In this document: piece after piece, positions 6,904 through 14,605 of the stretch | Layout: each line of letters starts with the position of its first letter | How positions within the stretch are numbered: the first letter of the stretch is position 1 | NCBI GenBank assembly: GCA_035255845.1 | Contig: DATEZE010000024.1 | Coordinates: 1 to 16,876 of the forward strand | DNA length: 16,876 bases | Direction: 5' to 3' | Source of the DNA: JALORV01 sp035255845 | Lineage (GTDB): Bacteria > Pseudomonadota > Gammaproteobacteria > Burkholderiales > Burkholderiaceae_F | Notes under the pieces: model-generated | The model's input: the letters and a program-made list of their open reading frames with translations, nothing else | Databases searched by the model: none | Told to the model about the DNA's origin: nothing | Program-made: the position numbers and the translations under genes

Positions 6904-6919
6904 GCGCCCTGGAGGGCGC
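6904..6919 (-). other. Spacer hairpin next to the tRNA-Pro 3' end
   Basis: A 6-bp perfect GC stem (GCGCCC/GGGCGC) with a 4-nt loop lies one base after the CCA of tRNA-Pro. No T-run follows, so it is more likely a processing or pausing structure in the tRNA precursor than a terminator. Confidence 0.45.
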
Positions 6920-6920
6920 G

Positions 6921-6997
6921 TGGTCGGGGTGGAGAGATTCGAACTCCCGACATCCTGCTCCCAAAGCAGGCGCGCTACCAGACTGCGCTACACCCCG
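6921..6997 (-). tRNA. tRNA-Pro (anticodon TGG)
   Basis: A 77-nt cloverleaf with encoded CCA. The acceptor pairs CGGGGTG with CACCCCG and has discriminator A73, as expected for tRNA-Pro. The anticodon loop TTTGGGA gives TGG, and the T-arm has GAGTTCGAATCTC. It is the first gene of the Pro-Arg-His cluster in transcription order. Confidence 0.97.
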
Positions 6998-7007
6998 AGG
7001 GCGACGG

Positions 7008-7013
7008 ATCATA
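7008..7013 (-). promoter_or_regulatory. Likely -10 box of the tRNA cluster
   Basis: TATGAT (minus strand) lies 10 nt before the mature 5' end of tRNA-Pro and is followed by a GC-rich stretch, typical of stringently controlled stable-RNA promoters. No good -35 hexamer is visible at the usual distance. Confidence 0.45.
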
Positions 7014-7160
7014 GCATCGGGGGGTCGGTCGAACCCTCCTAATCAAACGCAGCTCGCAGCAAATCCGGATCCGAAACGCTACGAGTTGGCCGGGCGCGTG
7101 AGGCCCGTTTGCAGCGCGGTCAGTTGCCGGCAGCGATGCCCATCGGCGTGCAAGACAGGA

Positions 7161-7433
7161 TTATTCCGCCGCTCCCGATCCGTCCGCGTGGTCAGGAATC
7201 TCATTCAGCACGACGTCAAAGAGCTTGATGCGCGCGGCGTAATAGCGATCGAGCCGCCAGTCCTTCATCAATTCGATCGCCAGCTCGAACGCTTCCGCCT
7301 CCAACGAATACAGGTCGCCGAGGGGAAATTCGGTCTCCTCGGCCAGCGCAGAAGTCAGGCGCGCGAGGATGTGGGATGACGGGCTCCCCGGCTTCTTGAG
7401 TAGATATTTTCGAACTTCTTTGATGGCGTTCAT
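7161..7433 (-). CDS. Small conserved hypothetical protein
   Basis: I do not recognise a named family. The 90-residue product from ATG 7433 begins MNAIKEVRKYLLKKPGSP and contains PLGDLYSLEAEAFELAIELM (about 47-66) followed by KDWRLDRYYAARIKLFDVVL. It looks like a compact, mostly helical, soluble and mildly charged protein with no signal peptide or membrane segment. Proteins with this DLY...FELA...DWRLDRYY pattern are, from memory, widespread in betaproteobacteria without an assigned function. A longer form from TTG 7487 is open (108 aa), but the extra 18 residues look non-conserved and ATG 7433 has GGAAG about 13 nt upstream. It is transcribed towards the tRNA cluster and follows phoR on the same strand. 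Confidence 0.7.
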   Translation of the reverse strand: MNAIKEVRKYLLKKPGSPSSHILARLTSALAEETEFPLGDLYSLEAEAFELAIELMKDWRLDRYYAARIKLFDVVLNEIPDHADGSGAAE

Positions 7434-7530
7434 GAGGTGCGCTTGCTTCCGCGATCGGACACACTTTAGCGCCGTTTGTTGTGACAAGGCCCATCGTTTG
7501 ATAACTGGTCTTTCTGTCTTCAGGTCATGA

Positions 7531-7542
7531 CCCGCATGCGGG
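7531..7542. repeat. 12-bp palindrome between phoR and the small hypothetical gene
   Basis: CCCGCATGCGGG is a perfect palindrome lying beside GTCATGAC, another 8-bp palindrome. No T-run follows on either strand. It could be an operator or chance; there is no further support. Confidence 0.3.
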
Positions 7543-7563
7543 ATTCACGAGCCCCTCACGGCG

Positions 7564-7582
7564 CAAAAACTGCGACTGCAGC
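7564..7582 (-). terminator. Possible weak terminator after phoR
   Basis: On the minus strand CTGC-AGTC-GCAG is followed directly by five T's (7565-7569), about 52 nt downstream of the phoR stop. The stem is only 4-5 bp, so termination would be partial. It is the best candidate for the end of the pst-pho transcript. Confidence 0.35.
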
Positions 7583-7633
7583 GTAGCCGCCTTGCGACCT
7601 GAGTCCACCCGCAAGTCACAGGCAAGAGCGTGT

Positions 7634-8980
7634 CTATTTGACGTGCGCCGCCTCAGTTTCCGCCGGCATCGGAAGCAGGCGATCCGCAGGTAGCACGGCG
7701 CTGAACGTGCTGCCGTTGCCGACCTCAGAGGCGATGTCCAATCGGCCCGAATGACGCATCAAGATGTGCTTGACGATGGCGAGGCCGAGCCCGGTGCCGC
7801 CGGTTTCGCGCGAGCGGCTCTTGTCGACCCGATAGAAGCGCTCGGTCAGTCTCGAAAGATGCTCGGGCGCGATACCGATGCCGGTGTCTTCGACCTCGAA
7901 GCGGCCCTCGTCGCCGGCGTCGATCCAGCGCAGCGAGATCTGACCGCCCTCCGGTGTATAGCGAATGGCGTTCGAGACCAGGTTGCCAAAGGCGCTGCGT
8001 AATTCGTCGCGGCTGCCTCGCGCAAAAGCAACTGGGGCCGCGATGCTGATGCGGTGGCGGCCGCTCGACAGCGCTCTCGCCTCGTCGCCCACCTCGCGCA
8101 CGAGCTGGCGCAGATCGACGACATCATCCGGAACCGGATTCTCGCGTGATTCGAGGCGCGAAAGCGTCAGCAAGTCTTCAACCAGCCGTGTCATCCGCTG
8201 CGCCTGCTCGTGCATCAAGCCGAGGTGATGCCGGCGGGTCGCGACGTCCTCCGGCTCAGCGTCGCGCAGCATCTCGAGAAATCCCGTAACAACGGTCAAC
8301 GGCGTGCGCAGTTCGTGCGAGACGTTGGCGATGAAGTCGCGGCGCACGGCGTCGACTCGCTCGCGCTGGGTGATATCACGCGTAATGATGATCGAACGCG
8401 CTTGCTCGAAGTCGACAACCCGGATCTCAAGTGCCACGCCCGGCCGCGCCAGCGGGCGAAACACCAGTGCGGACTCGAAGTGGGCCGAGGTCAGGTACGC
8501 GACGAACTCTGGATCGCGCACGAGGTTTGTCACGCGCAGGCCTTGATCCGCGGACAGGCGCACGCCGAGGTGCTGCTCGGCGACCGGATTGCACCAGTCG
8601 ATCTGCAGCGAGGTATCGACCAGCACGATGCCTTCAGGCAGCGCGCTGATCGTCCGGCGAAAGCGCTCCTCGTTTTCAAGCAGCCGTCGCTCGTTGATCT
8701 CTGTGGCACGACGCTGGCGATAGAGTCGCGCAAAGACGTCGCTCCACAGGCCCCAACCGTTCGGGATCCGGTCGAGCACCGGAGATTCGAGCCAGTCGGC
8801 GAGCCGGGTGGCATATGTCATATGGATCGCCAGCAGCATCACCAGGCCAGCGATGACGACCGCCAGCGCCGGCACAACGCCGAAGACGAAGCCGATAACG
8901 ATGCAGACGATCGCCAGCAACCCTAGCCGCAAGACCGCGGGGAGCAGAACGCTCAACATCGCTTTCCTTAGATCCGCCAT
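7634..8980 (-). CDS. phoR: Phosphate regulon sensor histidine kinase PhoR
   Basis: PhoR is the inner-membrane kinase/phosphatase that reads the state of the Pst transporter through PhoU and phosphorylates PhoB when phosphate is scarce. The 448-residue protein has an N-terminal hydrophobic region with two membrane segments (about residues 10-52), a short charged linker and a PAS domain (about 100-200). The HisKA domain follows, with phospho-acceptor His222 in ANVSHELRTPL. The HATPase_c domain has its N-box at GNLVSNAIRY (Asn337), G1 at DTGIGI (365-370) and G2 at GGTGLGL (394-400). The start is ATG 8980; no strong ribosome site is seen. It is the last gene of the cluster, 73 nt after phoB. The lack of a large periplasmic domain fits PhoR. 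Confidence 0.95.
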   Translation of the reverse strand: MADLRKAMLSVLLPAVLRLGLLAIVCIVIGFVFGVVPALAVVIAGLVMLLAIHMTYATRLADWLESPVLDRIPNGWGLWSDVFARLYRQRRATEINERRLLENEERFRRTISALPEGIVLVDTSLQIDWCNPVAEQHLGVRLSADQGLRVTNLVRDPEFVAYLTSAHFESALVFRPLARPGVALEIRVVDFEQARSIIITRDITQRERVDAVRRDFIANVSHELRTPLTVVTGFLEMLRDAEPEDVATRRHHLGLMHEQAQRMTRLVEDLLTLSRLESRENPVPDDVVDLRQLVREVGDEARALSSGRHRISIAAPVAFARGSRDELRSAFGNLVSNAIRYTPEGGQISLRWIDAGDEGRFEVEDTGIGIAPEHLSRLTERFYRVDKSRSRETGGTGLGLAIVKHILMRHSGRLDIASEVGNGSTFSAVLPADRLLPMPAETEAAHVK

Positions 8981-9053
8981 CGGGAAAGTCTAGCCCGCGC
9001 GTACGGGGCCGCGGACCGCAGTCGCGCGGCCCGCGCGGGCAAAACTGCCTCCA

Positions 9054-9746
9054 TTATTCGGCGCGGGTTGACAGCCGGTACCCCATGCCGCGGACTGTCT
9101 GAACCAACTCTTGCGCGCCAGACGGGGTAAGTGCCTTGCGCAGGCGCAGCACGTGAACATCGACCGTGCGCTCCTCGATGAACACGTGGTCGCCCCAGAC
9201 ATTGTCGAGCAGCTGCGCGCGCGAAAACACCCGCTCGGGATGACTGACCAGGAAGTTCAGCAGCTTGAACTCCGCCAGTCCGAGGCGAATCGGCGCGCCG
9301 CTTGCCCGCACTTCGTGGCGAGCCGGATCCACCGTAAGCGGGCCATATTCGACGGCCTCACCGCTGTGCTGCGGTGCCTTGCGGCGGAATACCGCCCGGA
9401 TCCGCGACACCAGCTCGCGCGGGGAAAACGGCTTGACCACGTAGTCGTCCGCGCCGGTGTCGAGTCCGACGACTCGATCTGCTTCGGTGCCGCGCGCGGT
9501 GAGCATGATCACGGGGACCGCTCGCGTGCGATCTTCGGTGCGCAGGTCTTTCAGCAGGTCGATGCCCGGCTTGTCGGGCAGCATCCAGTCGAGCAGCACA
9601 AGGTCGGGCAATTGCTGGCCGATCGCCTCGCGCGCTGCGCCGACCGATTCTGCGCGGCGCACGGTGTAGCCGTTGCTGCTGCAGGTATAGGCGACCAGCT
9701 CCTGTATCGCAGGTTCGTCTTCGACAACGAGTATCGAGGCTGGCAT
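9054..9746 (-). CDS. phoB: Phosphate regulon response regulator PhoB
   Basis: PhoB is the OmpR-family activator that binds Pho boxes when phosphorylated by PhoR. From ATG 9746 the product is 230 residues, against 229 in E. coli. The receiver domain (1-120) has the acidic pair Glu9/Asp10, phospho-acceptor Asp53 in LVLLDWMLPD, Thr in IMLTARG (about 83) and Lys in YVVKPFS (about 105). The winged-helix DNA-binding domain (130-228) includes HVFIEERTVDVHVLRLRK. The frame is open further upstream into phoU, but ATG 9746 has GAGG at the right distance and starts exactly at the conserved MPASILVVEDE. The gap to phoU is 7 nt. Its predicted targets lie in this window, before pstS and on the opposite strand. 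Confidence 0.97.
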   Translation of the reverse strand: MPASILVVEDEPAIQELVAYTCSSNGYTVRRAESVGAAREAIGQQLPDLVLLDWMLPDKPGIDLLKDLRTEDRTRAVPVIMLTARGTEADRVVGLDTGADDYVVKPFSPRELVSRIRAVFRRKAPQHSGEAVEYGPLTVDPARHEVRASGAPIRLGLAEFKLLNFLVSHPERVFSRAQLLDNVWGDHVFIEERTVDVHVLRLRKALTPSGAQELVQTVRGMGYRLSTRAE

Positions 9747-9753
9747 AGCTGCC

Positions 9754-10464
9754 TCAGGCCCGAGCCACGGCTTTTTCAACCACATCGGCCGGCTGATGAC
9801 GCGCGTCCCAGCCCTGCGCGATGAAGATGACGTGCTCAGCAACATTCTTCGAGTGATCGCCTATGCGCTCGATGGCCTTCGCGACCCAGACCGTGTCGAT
9901 GCAGGCCGAGATCGAGCGCGGGTCCTCCATCATGAAGGTGATCAGCTGCCTGAGCGTGGCACGAAAGCGCTCATCCACGCCCTCGTCCTCCTTGAGGATC
10001 GACGCAGCGGCGTACGCGTCCATTCTCGCGAATGCATCGAGCGAGCGCCGCAGCATCGCAATCGCCGCGTCGCCCGAGTAGCGGATGTCGGGCACGCGAT
10101 TGATTCGCGAAGTGCTGTCCTTCTCGCGCAGCCATTTGACTGCCCGCGCGATCTTGCTGGCTTCATCGCCGATGCGCTCGAGGTCGGTGATCACCTTGGC
10201 AACCCCGGTGATCATGCGCAGATCTCCTGCGGTGGGCTGCCGCCGCGCGATGACGTTGATCACCATCTGGTCGAGGTCGACCTCCAGTTCATTGACCCGC
10301 TTGTCGGCATCGATCGCCTGCTGGGCCATGTCGAGATCGGAACGCTCGAATGCATCCATCGCGGTTCTGACCTGCGACTCGACGAGTCCGCCCATCTGGA
10401 GCACGCGCGAACGCATCGCCTCCAGTTCCTCGTCGTACTTCCTGATCGAGTGGTCCCCGCTCAT
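9754..10464 (-). CDS. phoU: Phosphate transport/signalling regulator PhoU
   Basis: PhoU couples PstB activity to PhoR and keeps the Pho regulon off when phosphate is plentiful. The 236-residue, all-helical protein consists of two repeats of a three-helix bundle. Each carries the metal-cluster motif: VITDLERIGDEASKIA at about residues 89-104 and AKAIERIGDHSKNVAE at about 191-206. Length and motif spacing match the family. It lies between pstB (39 nt upstream) and phoB (7 nt downstream), the usual place. It acts at the cytoplasmic face of the membrane. Confidence 0.96.
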   Translation of the reverse strand: MSGDHSIRKYDEELEAMRSRVLQMGGLVESQVRTAMDAFERSDLDMAQQAIDADKRVNELEVDLDQMVINVIARRQPTAGDLRMITGVAKVITDLERIGDEASKIARAVKWLREKDSTSRINRVPDIRYSGDAAIAMLRRSLDAFARMDAYAAASILKEDEGVDERFRATLRQLITFMMEDPRSISACIDTVWVAKAIERIGDHSKNVAEHVIFIAQGWDARHQPADVVEKAVARA

Positions 10465-10503
10465 CGTTTACCTTTCTCGGTGGACTCGTGCCGCATGCAG
10501 CGC

Positions 10504-11292
10504 CTACCCGAAGCGACCGGTGATGTAGTCCTCGGTTTCTTTTCTCTTCGGCTTGATGAATATCTGGTCGGTCTGGCCGAATTCGACCATGTCACCCAGA
10601 TACATGTAAGCCGTGTAATCGGACACGCGGGCGGCCTGCTGCATGTTGTGGGTCACGATCGCCACGGTGTAATCCGACTTCAGTTCGTCGATCAGTTCCT
10701 CGATCTTCGCCGTGGAAATCGGATCCAGCGCCGAGCACGGCTCGTCGAACAGGATGATCTCCGGGCGCACCGCGATGCCGCGGGCGATGCAAAGGCGCTG
10801 TTGCTGTCCGCCGGACAGGCTGGTTCCGCTCTGGCCGAGCTTGTCCTTCACCTCGTTCCACAGGGCGCCCTTGCGCAGTGCCCACTCGACGCGGTCGTCG
10901 AGCGCGGGTTTCGGCAGGTTCTCGAAGAGCTTTACGCCAAAGGCGATATTGTCGTAGATCGACATCGGAAATGGCGTCGGCTTCTGAAACACCATCCCAA
11001 TCTTCGCCCGGATCAGCGCCACGTCTTCCTTCGAGGTCAGCACGTTTTCACCGTCGACGTTGACCTCGCCTTCGGCGCGCTGCTCCGGGTACAGCTCGAA
11101 CATGCGGTTGAACACGCGCAGCAATGTCGACTTGCCGCAGCCTGAAGGGCCGATAAAGGCGGTCACCTTCTTCTCCGGGATCTCGAGATTGATGTTTTTC
11201 AGCGCGTGGAACTTGCCGTAGTAAAAATTGAGGCCGCGCACCTTCATCTTGACCTTCTCGGTCGCTTTGAGCCCGCTGGTCGCCATGTCCAT
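10504..11292 (-). CDS. pstB: Phosphate ABC transporter ATP-binding protein PstB
   Basis: PstB is the ATPase that powers high-affinity phosphate import through PstC-PstA. The 262-residue protein has Walker A GPSGCGKST (48-56), the Q-loop at VFQKPTPFPMS (101-111, the proline-rich form typical of PstB), signature LSGGQQQR (159-166), Walker B ILFDEPCSALD (180-190) and the switch His215 in VTHNMQQAARVSDY. The C-terminus with FIKPKRKETEDYITGRFG is typical. The ten-nt gap to pstA and 39-nt gap to phoU indicate one operon. Upstream methionines at residues 1 and 3 are both possible starts. Confidence 0.97.
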   Translation of the reverse strand: MDMATSGLKATEKVKMKVRGLNFYYGKFHALKNINLEIPEKKVTAFIGPSGCGKSTLLRVFNRMFELYPEQRAEGEVNVDGENVLTSKEDVALIRAKIGMVFQKPTPFPMSIYDNIAFGVKLFENLPKPALDDRVEWALRKGALWNEVKDKLGQSGTSLSGGQQQRLCIARGIAVRPEIILFDEPCSALDPISTAKIEELIDELKSDYTVAIVTHNMQQAARVSDYTAYMYLGDMVEFGQTDQIFIKPKRKETEDYITGRFG

Positions 11293-11302
11293 GTTGAGCT
11301 CC

Positions 11303-12178
11303 CTAGTGCTTGTGCCGGAACAGGACCCGCGCCAGGATGTTCAGCACGAGCACTCCCACGGTGATGATGAATACGCCGACCCACGCCAGATCCTGCCAGT
11401 TCCTGAAAGGACTCATTGCGAACTTGAAGATGGTGACCGGGAGGGTGGCCATCGGCTCGCCGAGGCTGAGCGTGAAGAACTGGTTCGAGAGCGCGGTAAA
11501 CAGCAGCGGTGCGGTTTCGCCGGCGATGCGGGCGACAGCGAGCAGCACTCCGGTGACAACGCCTGCGCGCGCCGCCTTGAGGGTCACGCGCTGAATCACG
11601 ATCCACTTCGGCGCGCCTAGGGCAAAGGTCGCCTCACGCAGGGCGTTGGGGATGAGCGCGAGCATGTTCTCGGTCGTTCGTATCACGACCGGGATCACGA
11701 TCAGCGCCAGCGCCACGATCCCGGCAAACGCAGAGAACTTGCGCGCCTGCGCGACGATGATCGTGTAGACAAAAAGGCCGATCACGATCGACGGAGCGGA
11801 AAGCAGGATGTCGTTGATGAATCGCGTGACGCTGCCGAGCCAGCCCCGCTGGCCGTACTCGGCGAGGTAGATCCCGGCGAGGATGCCAATCGGCGTCCCC
11901 ACGGCCGTTGCCGCCAGCACCATCCCGACGGATCCGATGATGGCGTTACGCAGTCCGCCGGTGTCCGCGTTGGGCGGTGGGGTGTCCTGCAGGAATACCG
12001 CAGCGCTGAGGCCCTGAACCCCCAGCCATAGCGTGTCCCAGAGAATCCAGATCAGCCACACCAGGCCGAAAGCCATCGCTGCCAGCGAGAGCGTCAGCGC
12101 AATCGTGTTGACGAGCTTGCGGCGGCGGTGCAGCGGCAGGCGATAGTCGGTGCCGACGGGTTGGGCAATCGCGTTCAT
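11303..12178 (-). CDS. pstA: Phosphate ABC transporter permease PstA
   Basis: One of the two membrane permease subunits of the Pst importer. The 291-residue protein has about six hydrophobic segments (first at about 25-47). The cytoplasmic EAA coupling loop is visible as ALREATFALGAPKWIVIQRVTLKAARAG, spanning about residues 180-206, with the family-typical GETAPLLFTAL at about 219-229. The start codon ATG 12178 overlaps the pstC stop by 4 nt, so translation is probably coupled. Confidence 0.96.
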   Translation of the reverse strand: MNAIAQPVGTDYRLPLHRRRKLVNTIALTLSLAAMAFGLVWLIWILWDTLWLGVQGLSAAVFLQDTPPPNADTGGLRNAIIGSVGMVLAATAVGTPIGILAGIYLAEYGQRGWLGSVTRFINDILLSAPSIVIGLFVYTIIVAQARKFSAFAGIVALALIVIPVVIRTTENMLALIPNALREATFALGAPKWIVIQRVTLKAARAGVVTGVLLAVARIAGETAPLLFTALSNQFFTLSLGEPMATLPVTIFKFAMSPFRNWQDLAWVGVFIITVGVLVLNILARVLFRHKH

Positions 12179-13191
12179 GTCTTCGATCCCTCGCGGCGCT
12201 TCATCTGCATCAGTAGGTACTTGCTGAAGGACAGCACCACGAGCGTGATCAGGAACAGGATCAGCCCGAGATAAATAAGCGAAGCCTCGTGCAGGCCCGG
12301 TGTAGCCTCTGCAAATTCGTTCGCCAGCGCCGACGTGATCGAGTTTGCTGCTTCGAACAGCGACAGGCTTTTCAGCTGGTTGAAGTTGCCGATGACGAAG
12401 GTCACCGCCATCGTTTCACCCAACGCGCGCCCGAGCCCCAGCATGACACCGCCGATGACGCCTGCCTTGGTGTAAGGCAACACGACCCGCCACACCACCT
12501 CCCAGGTAGTGGCCCCTACGCCGTAGGCCGACTCCTTGAGCATGGGCGGCGTGATCTCGAACACGTCGCGCATCACCGCCGCAATGAATGGGATGATCAT
12601 GATCGCGAGAATGATCCCGGCCGACAGGATGCCGATACCGACCGGCGCACCCGAGAACAGCGATCCGAGCACGGGGACACCGCCGAAGACCTTCTGCAGC
12701 GGCATCTGCACATAAGTCGCAAGCAACGGTGCAAACACCAGCAGACCCCACATGCCATAGACGATCGACGGAATCGCCGCGAGCAGTTCGATCGCGGTGC
12801 CGAGCGGCCGCTTCAGCCATTTCGGCGACAACTCGGTCAGGAACAGCGCAATGCCGAAACTGACGGGCACGGCGATGACGAGCGCGATCAGTGACGTCAT
12901 CAATGTGCCGTAGATCATCACCAGGCCCCCGAACCGTTCCTGTACGGGATCCCACTCGGAAGTCCAGAGAAACTTCAGCCCGAACTCACGGATCGACGGC
13001 CAGGCGCCCACGAGCAAAGAGATGATGATCGCGGCCAGCAACAGCAGCGTGAGGATTGCCGCGCCGCGCGTCACATTCAGGAAAATCAGGTCGGCCAGGC
13101 GGGCCGATCTGCGAACCGGCGGCTTTTCAGGCTCCCGCGCGGTTCCGATGTCGTGGCGGTATGTCGACTCGGACACGGTAGCGTCCATCAT
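12175..13191 (-). CDS. pstC: Phosphate ABC transporter permease PstC
   Basis: The second membrane permease subunit of the Pst importer. The 338-residue protein has a cytoplasmic N-terminus of about 45 residues and a first membrane helix at about 44-66. Further helices follow, with the EAA loop at KESAYGVGATTWEVVWRVVLP (about residues 218-238) and GRALGETMAVTFVIGN (about 253-268), typical of PstC. ATG 13191 and ATG 13188 are adjacent; GGAG lies about 5 nt before the first. The 92-nt gap to pstS holds no clear terminator, although pstS is often expressed above the rest of the operon. Confidence 0.96.
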   Translation of the reverse strand: MMDATVSESTYRHDIGTAREPEKPPVRRSARLADLIFLNVTRGAAILTLLLLAAIIISLLVGAWPSIREFGLKFLWTSEWDPVQERFGGLVMIYGTLMTSLIALVIAVPVSFGIALFLTELSPKWLKRPLGTAIELLAAIPSIVYGMWGLLVFAPLLATYVQMPLQKVFGGVPVLGSLFSGAPVGIGILSAGIILAIMIIPFIAAVMRDVFEITPPMLKESAYGVGATTWEVVWRVVLPYTKAGVIGGVMLGLGRALGETMAVTFVIGNFNQLKSLSLFEAANSITSALANEFAEATPGLHEASLIYLGLILFLITLVVLSFSKYLLMQMKRREGSKT

Positions 13192-13283
13192 AGAGTCTCC
13201 TCCGCGCGGCGCATGGAATCAGCCTTGCAGGAGTTTGGTACGGTGCGTCTGCTGCGAGGCAGTTCCCGCGACAGGAGCTTGTG

Positions 13284-14321
13284 TCACTTCGTGTAGACCG
13301 GCTTGCCGGCAGCGTCAGTGATCTTGCTCCACTGCTGGCGGATCAGCGCTTCGACGCTGTCGGGCAGCGGCACATAATCCAGCTCGTCGGCCATCTTGTC
13401 GCCGTTGACATAGGCCCAGTCGAAGAACTTCAGTGACGCTGCCGCCTGCTGCGGCTTGTCCTGCTTCAGCTGCATCATGATGAAGGTGGCGCCGGTGATC
13501 GGCCACGAATCCTTCCCAGGCTGATTGGTTAGGATCTGATAGAAGGTCTTTGACCAATCTGCACCGGCGGCGGCCGCTTTGAATGCAGCGTCCTCCGGCG
13601 CGACAAATGCGCCGGCGGCGTTCTGCATCAGCGCATAGGTCATCTTGTTCTGCTTTGCATACGCGTATTCGACATAGCCAATCGAGTTCGGCAGGCGCTG
13701 CACGAATGCCGAGACGCCCTCATTGCCCTTGCCACCGGCACCCACCGGCCAGTTGACCGCCGTTCCCTCACCGACCTTGGTTTTCCAATCGGCGTTCACC
13801 TTGGACAGGTAGTTCGTGAAGATGAAGGTCGTGCCCGAACCGTCGGCGCGCCGCACCGGTGAGATCTGCGCATCGGGCAGCTTCACGCCAGGATTCAGGG
13901 CCACGATCGCTGGATCGTTCCACTTGATGATCTTGCCGAGATAAATATCGCCGAGAACCTGGCCGCTGAGCTTCATCTGGCGCGTCGCGATCCCTGGAAT
14001 ATTGAACACGGGCACCACTCCGCCGATCACGGTCGGAAACTGTGTCAGGCCGTCCTTCTGCAGTTCCTCGTCAGTCAACGGCATGTCGGAAGCACCGAAG
14101 TCGACCGTCTTGCCACGAATCTGGCGCAGTCCCGCTCCCGAGCCGACGGACTGATAGTTGATGCGGACGCCGGTCGCCTTGTTATAGGCGTCGGCCCACT
14201 TGGCATACAAGGGTGCCGGAAAGGTCGCCCCTGCGCCCGTGATCTCCTGGGCCGCCCCGGTGGAAAGCACGCCGGCGAATGCAAAGCCGACCGCCAACGC
14301 CTTGATCGAAAACTGTCTCAT
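13284..14321 (-). CDS. pstS: Phosphate-binding periplasmic protein PstS
   Basis: PstS captures phosphate in the periplasm and hands it to PstCA. The 345-residue precursor has a Sec signal peptide (about residues 1-24, with a hydrophobic core and an Ala-rich cleavage region before QEITGAG). Phosphate-contact motifs are present: GAGATFPAP (30-38), SVGSGAGLRQIR (about 58-69), FGASDMPL (about 75-82) and RADGSGTTFIFTNYL (about 158-172). GAGGTG lies a few bases before ATG 14321. It is the first gene of the pst-pho cluster and sits behind a clear Pho box, so it should be strongly induced at low phosphate. Confidence 0.97.
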   Translation of the reverse strand: MRQFSIKALAVGFAFAGVLSTGAAQEITGAGATFPAPLYAKWADAYNKATGVRINYQSVGSGAGLRQIRGKTVDFGASDMPLTDEELQKDGLTQFPTVIGGVVPVFNIPGIATRQMKLSGQVLGDIYLGKIIKWNDPAIVALNPGVKLPDAQISPVRRADGSGTTFIFTNYLSKVNADWKTKVGEGTAVNWPVGAGGKGNEGVSAFVQRLPNSIGYVEYAYAKQNKMTYALMQNAAGAFVAPEDAAFKAAAAGADWSKTFYQILTNQPGKDSWPITGATFIMMQLKQDKPQQAAASLKFFDWAYVNGDKMADELDYVPLPDSVEALIRQQWSKITDAAGKPVYTK

Positions 14322-14389
14322 GGGTTCACCTCAGGTTATTCGACGAGGGGAGCAACGGAGGAGAGGACTGGAGGTTCTCAGCGTGCGAG

Positions 14390-14444
14390 AGTCTAGGAAC
14401 CCAACATGACAGTTCGGTGACACGTCACGTCCAATTGCATGACA
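14390..14444 (-). promoter_or_regulatory. Pho box array and -10 of the pstS promoter
   Basis: On the minus strand, PhoB half-sites lie in one 11-bp phase: TGTCAT (14439-14444), a degenerate TGGACG (14428-14433), TGTCAC (14417-14422) and TGTCAT (14406-14411). Ten nt after the last comes TAGACT (14390-14395), a 4/6 match to the -10 box. This is the standard class of PhoB promoter, where the Pho box replaces the -35 element. Confidence 0.85.
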
Positions 14445-14502
14445 GAGTCGGCTCATCACTCTGGGTTTTCGCACCCGACCGCCCTGTCATGTTGTTCCAG
14501 CG

Positions 14503-14535
14503 TGTCATGGAGCCGTCACGCAATGCAAGTACGTT
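14503..14535 (+). promoter_or_regulatory. Pho box upstream of the fasciclin lipoprotein gene
   Basis: TGTCAT (14503-14508), 5 nt, CGTCAC (14514-14519), then 10 nt and TACGTT (14530-14535). The geometry is identical to that of the divergent pstS promoter. A further single half-site, TGTCAT, lies at 14485-14490 but is out of the 11-bp phase. The start codon follows about 70 nt after the -10. Confidence 0.65.
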
Positions 14536-14605
14536 GCCGGCCGTTGCGACCGCGCACGGCGCTGCGGCGCCGCATTCCTATCACCTTACTGCTAGGAGTC
14601 CCCGC

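Noticed and set aside
8210..8926. A 238-codon plus-strand frame opposite phoR
   Set aside because: Antisense to the histidine kinase, which has all its catalytic motifs; the frame has none.
9747..9845. Longer PhoB start overlapping phoU
   Set aside because: The extra residues precede the conserved receiver start MPASILVVEDE and have no counterpart in PhoB; GAGG sits correctly before ATG 9746.
9796..11145. A 449-codon open frame on the plus strand opposite phoU and pstB
   Set aside because: It is antisense to two unmistakable genes, His/Arg/Asp-rich, without any domain; a product of codon bias in GC-rich DNA.
14417..14605. N-terminal extension of the fasciclin ORF by 63 codons
   Set aside because: The extension covers the Pho box and promoter, has no ribosome site, and would bury the lipoprotein signal peptide that begins at 14606.
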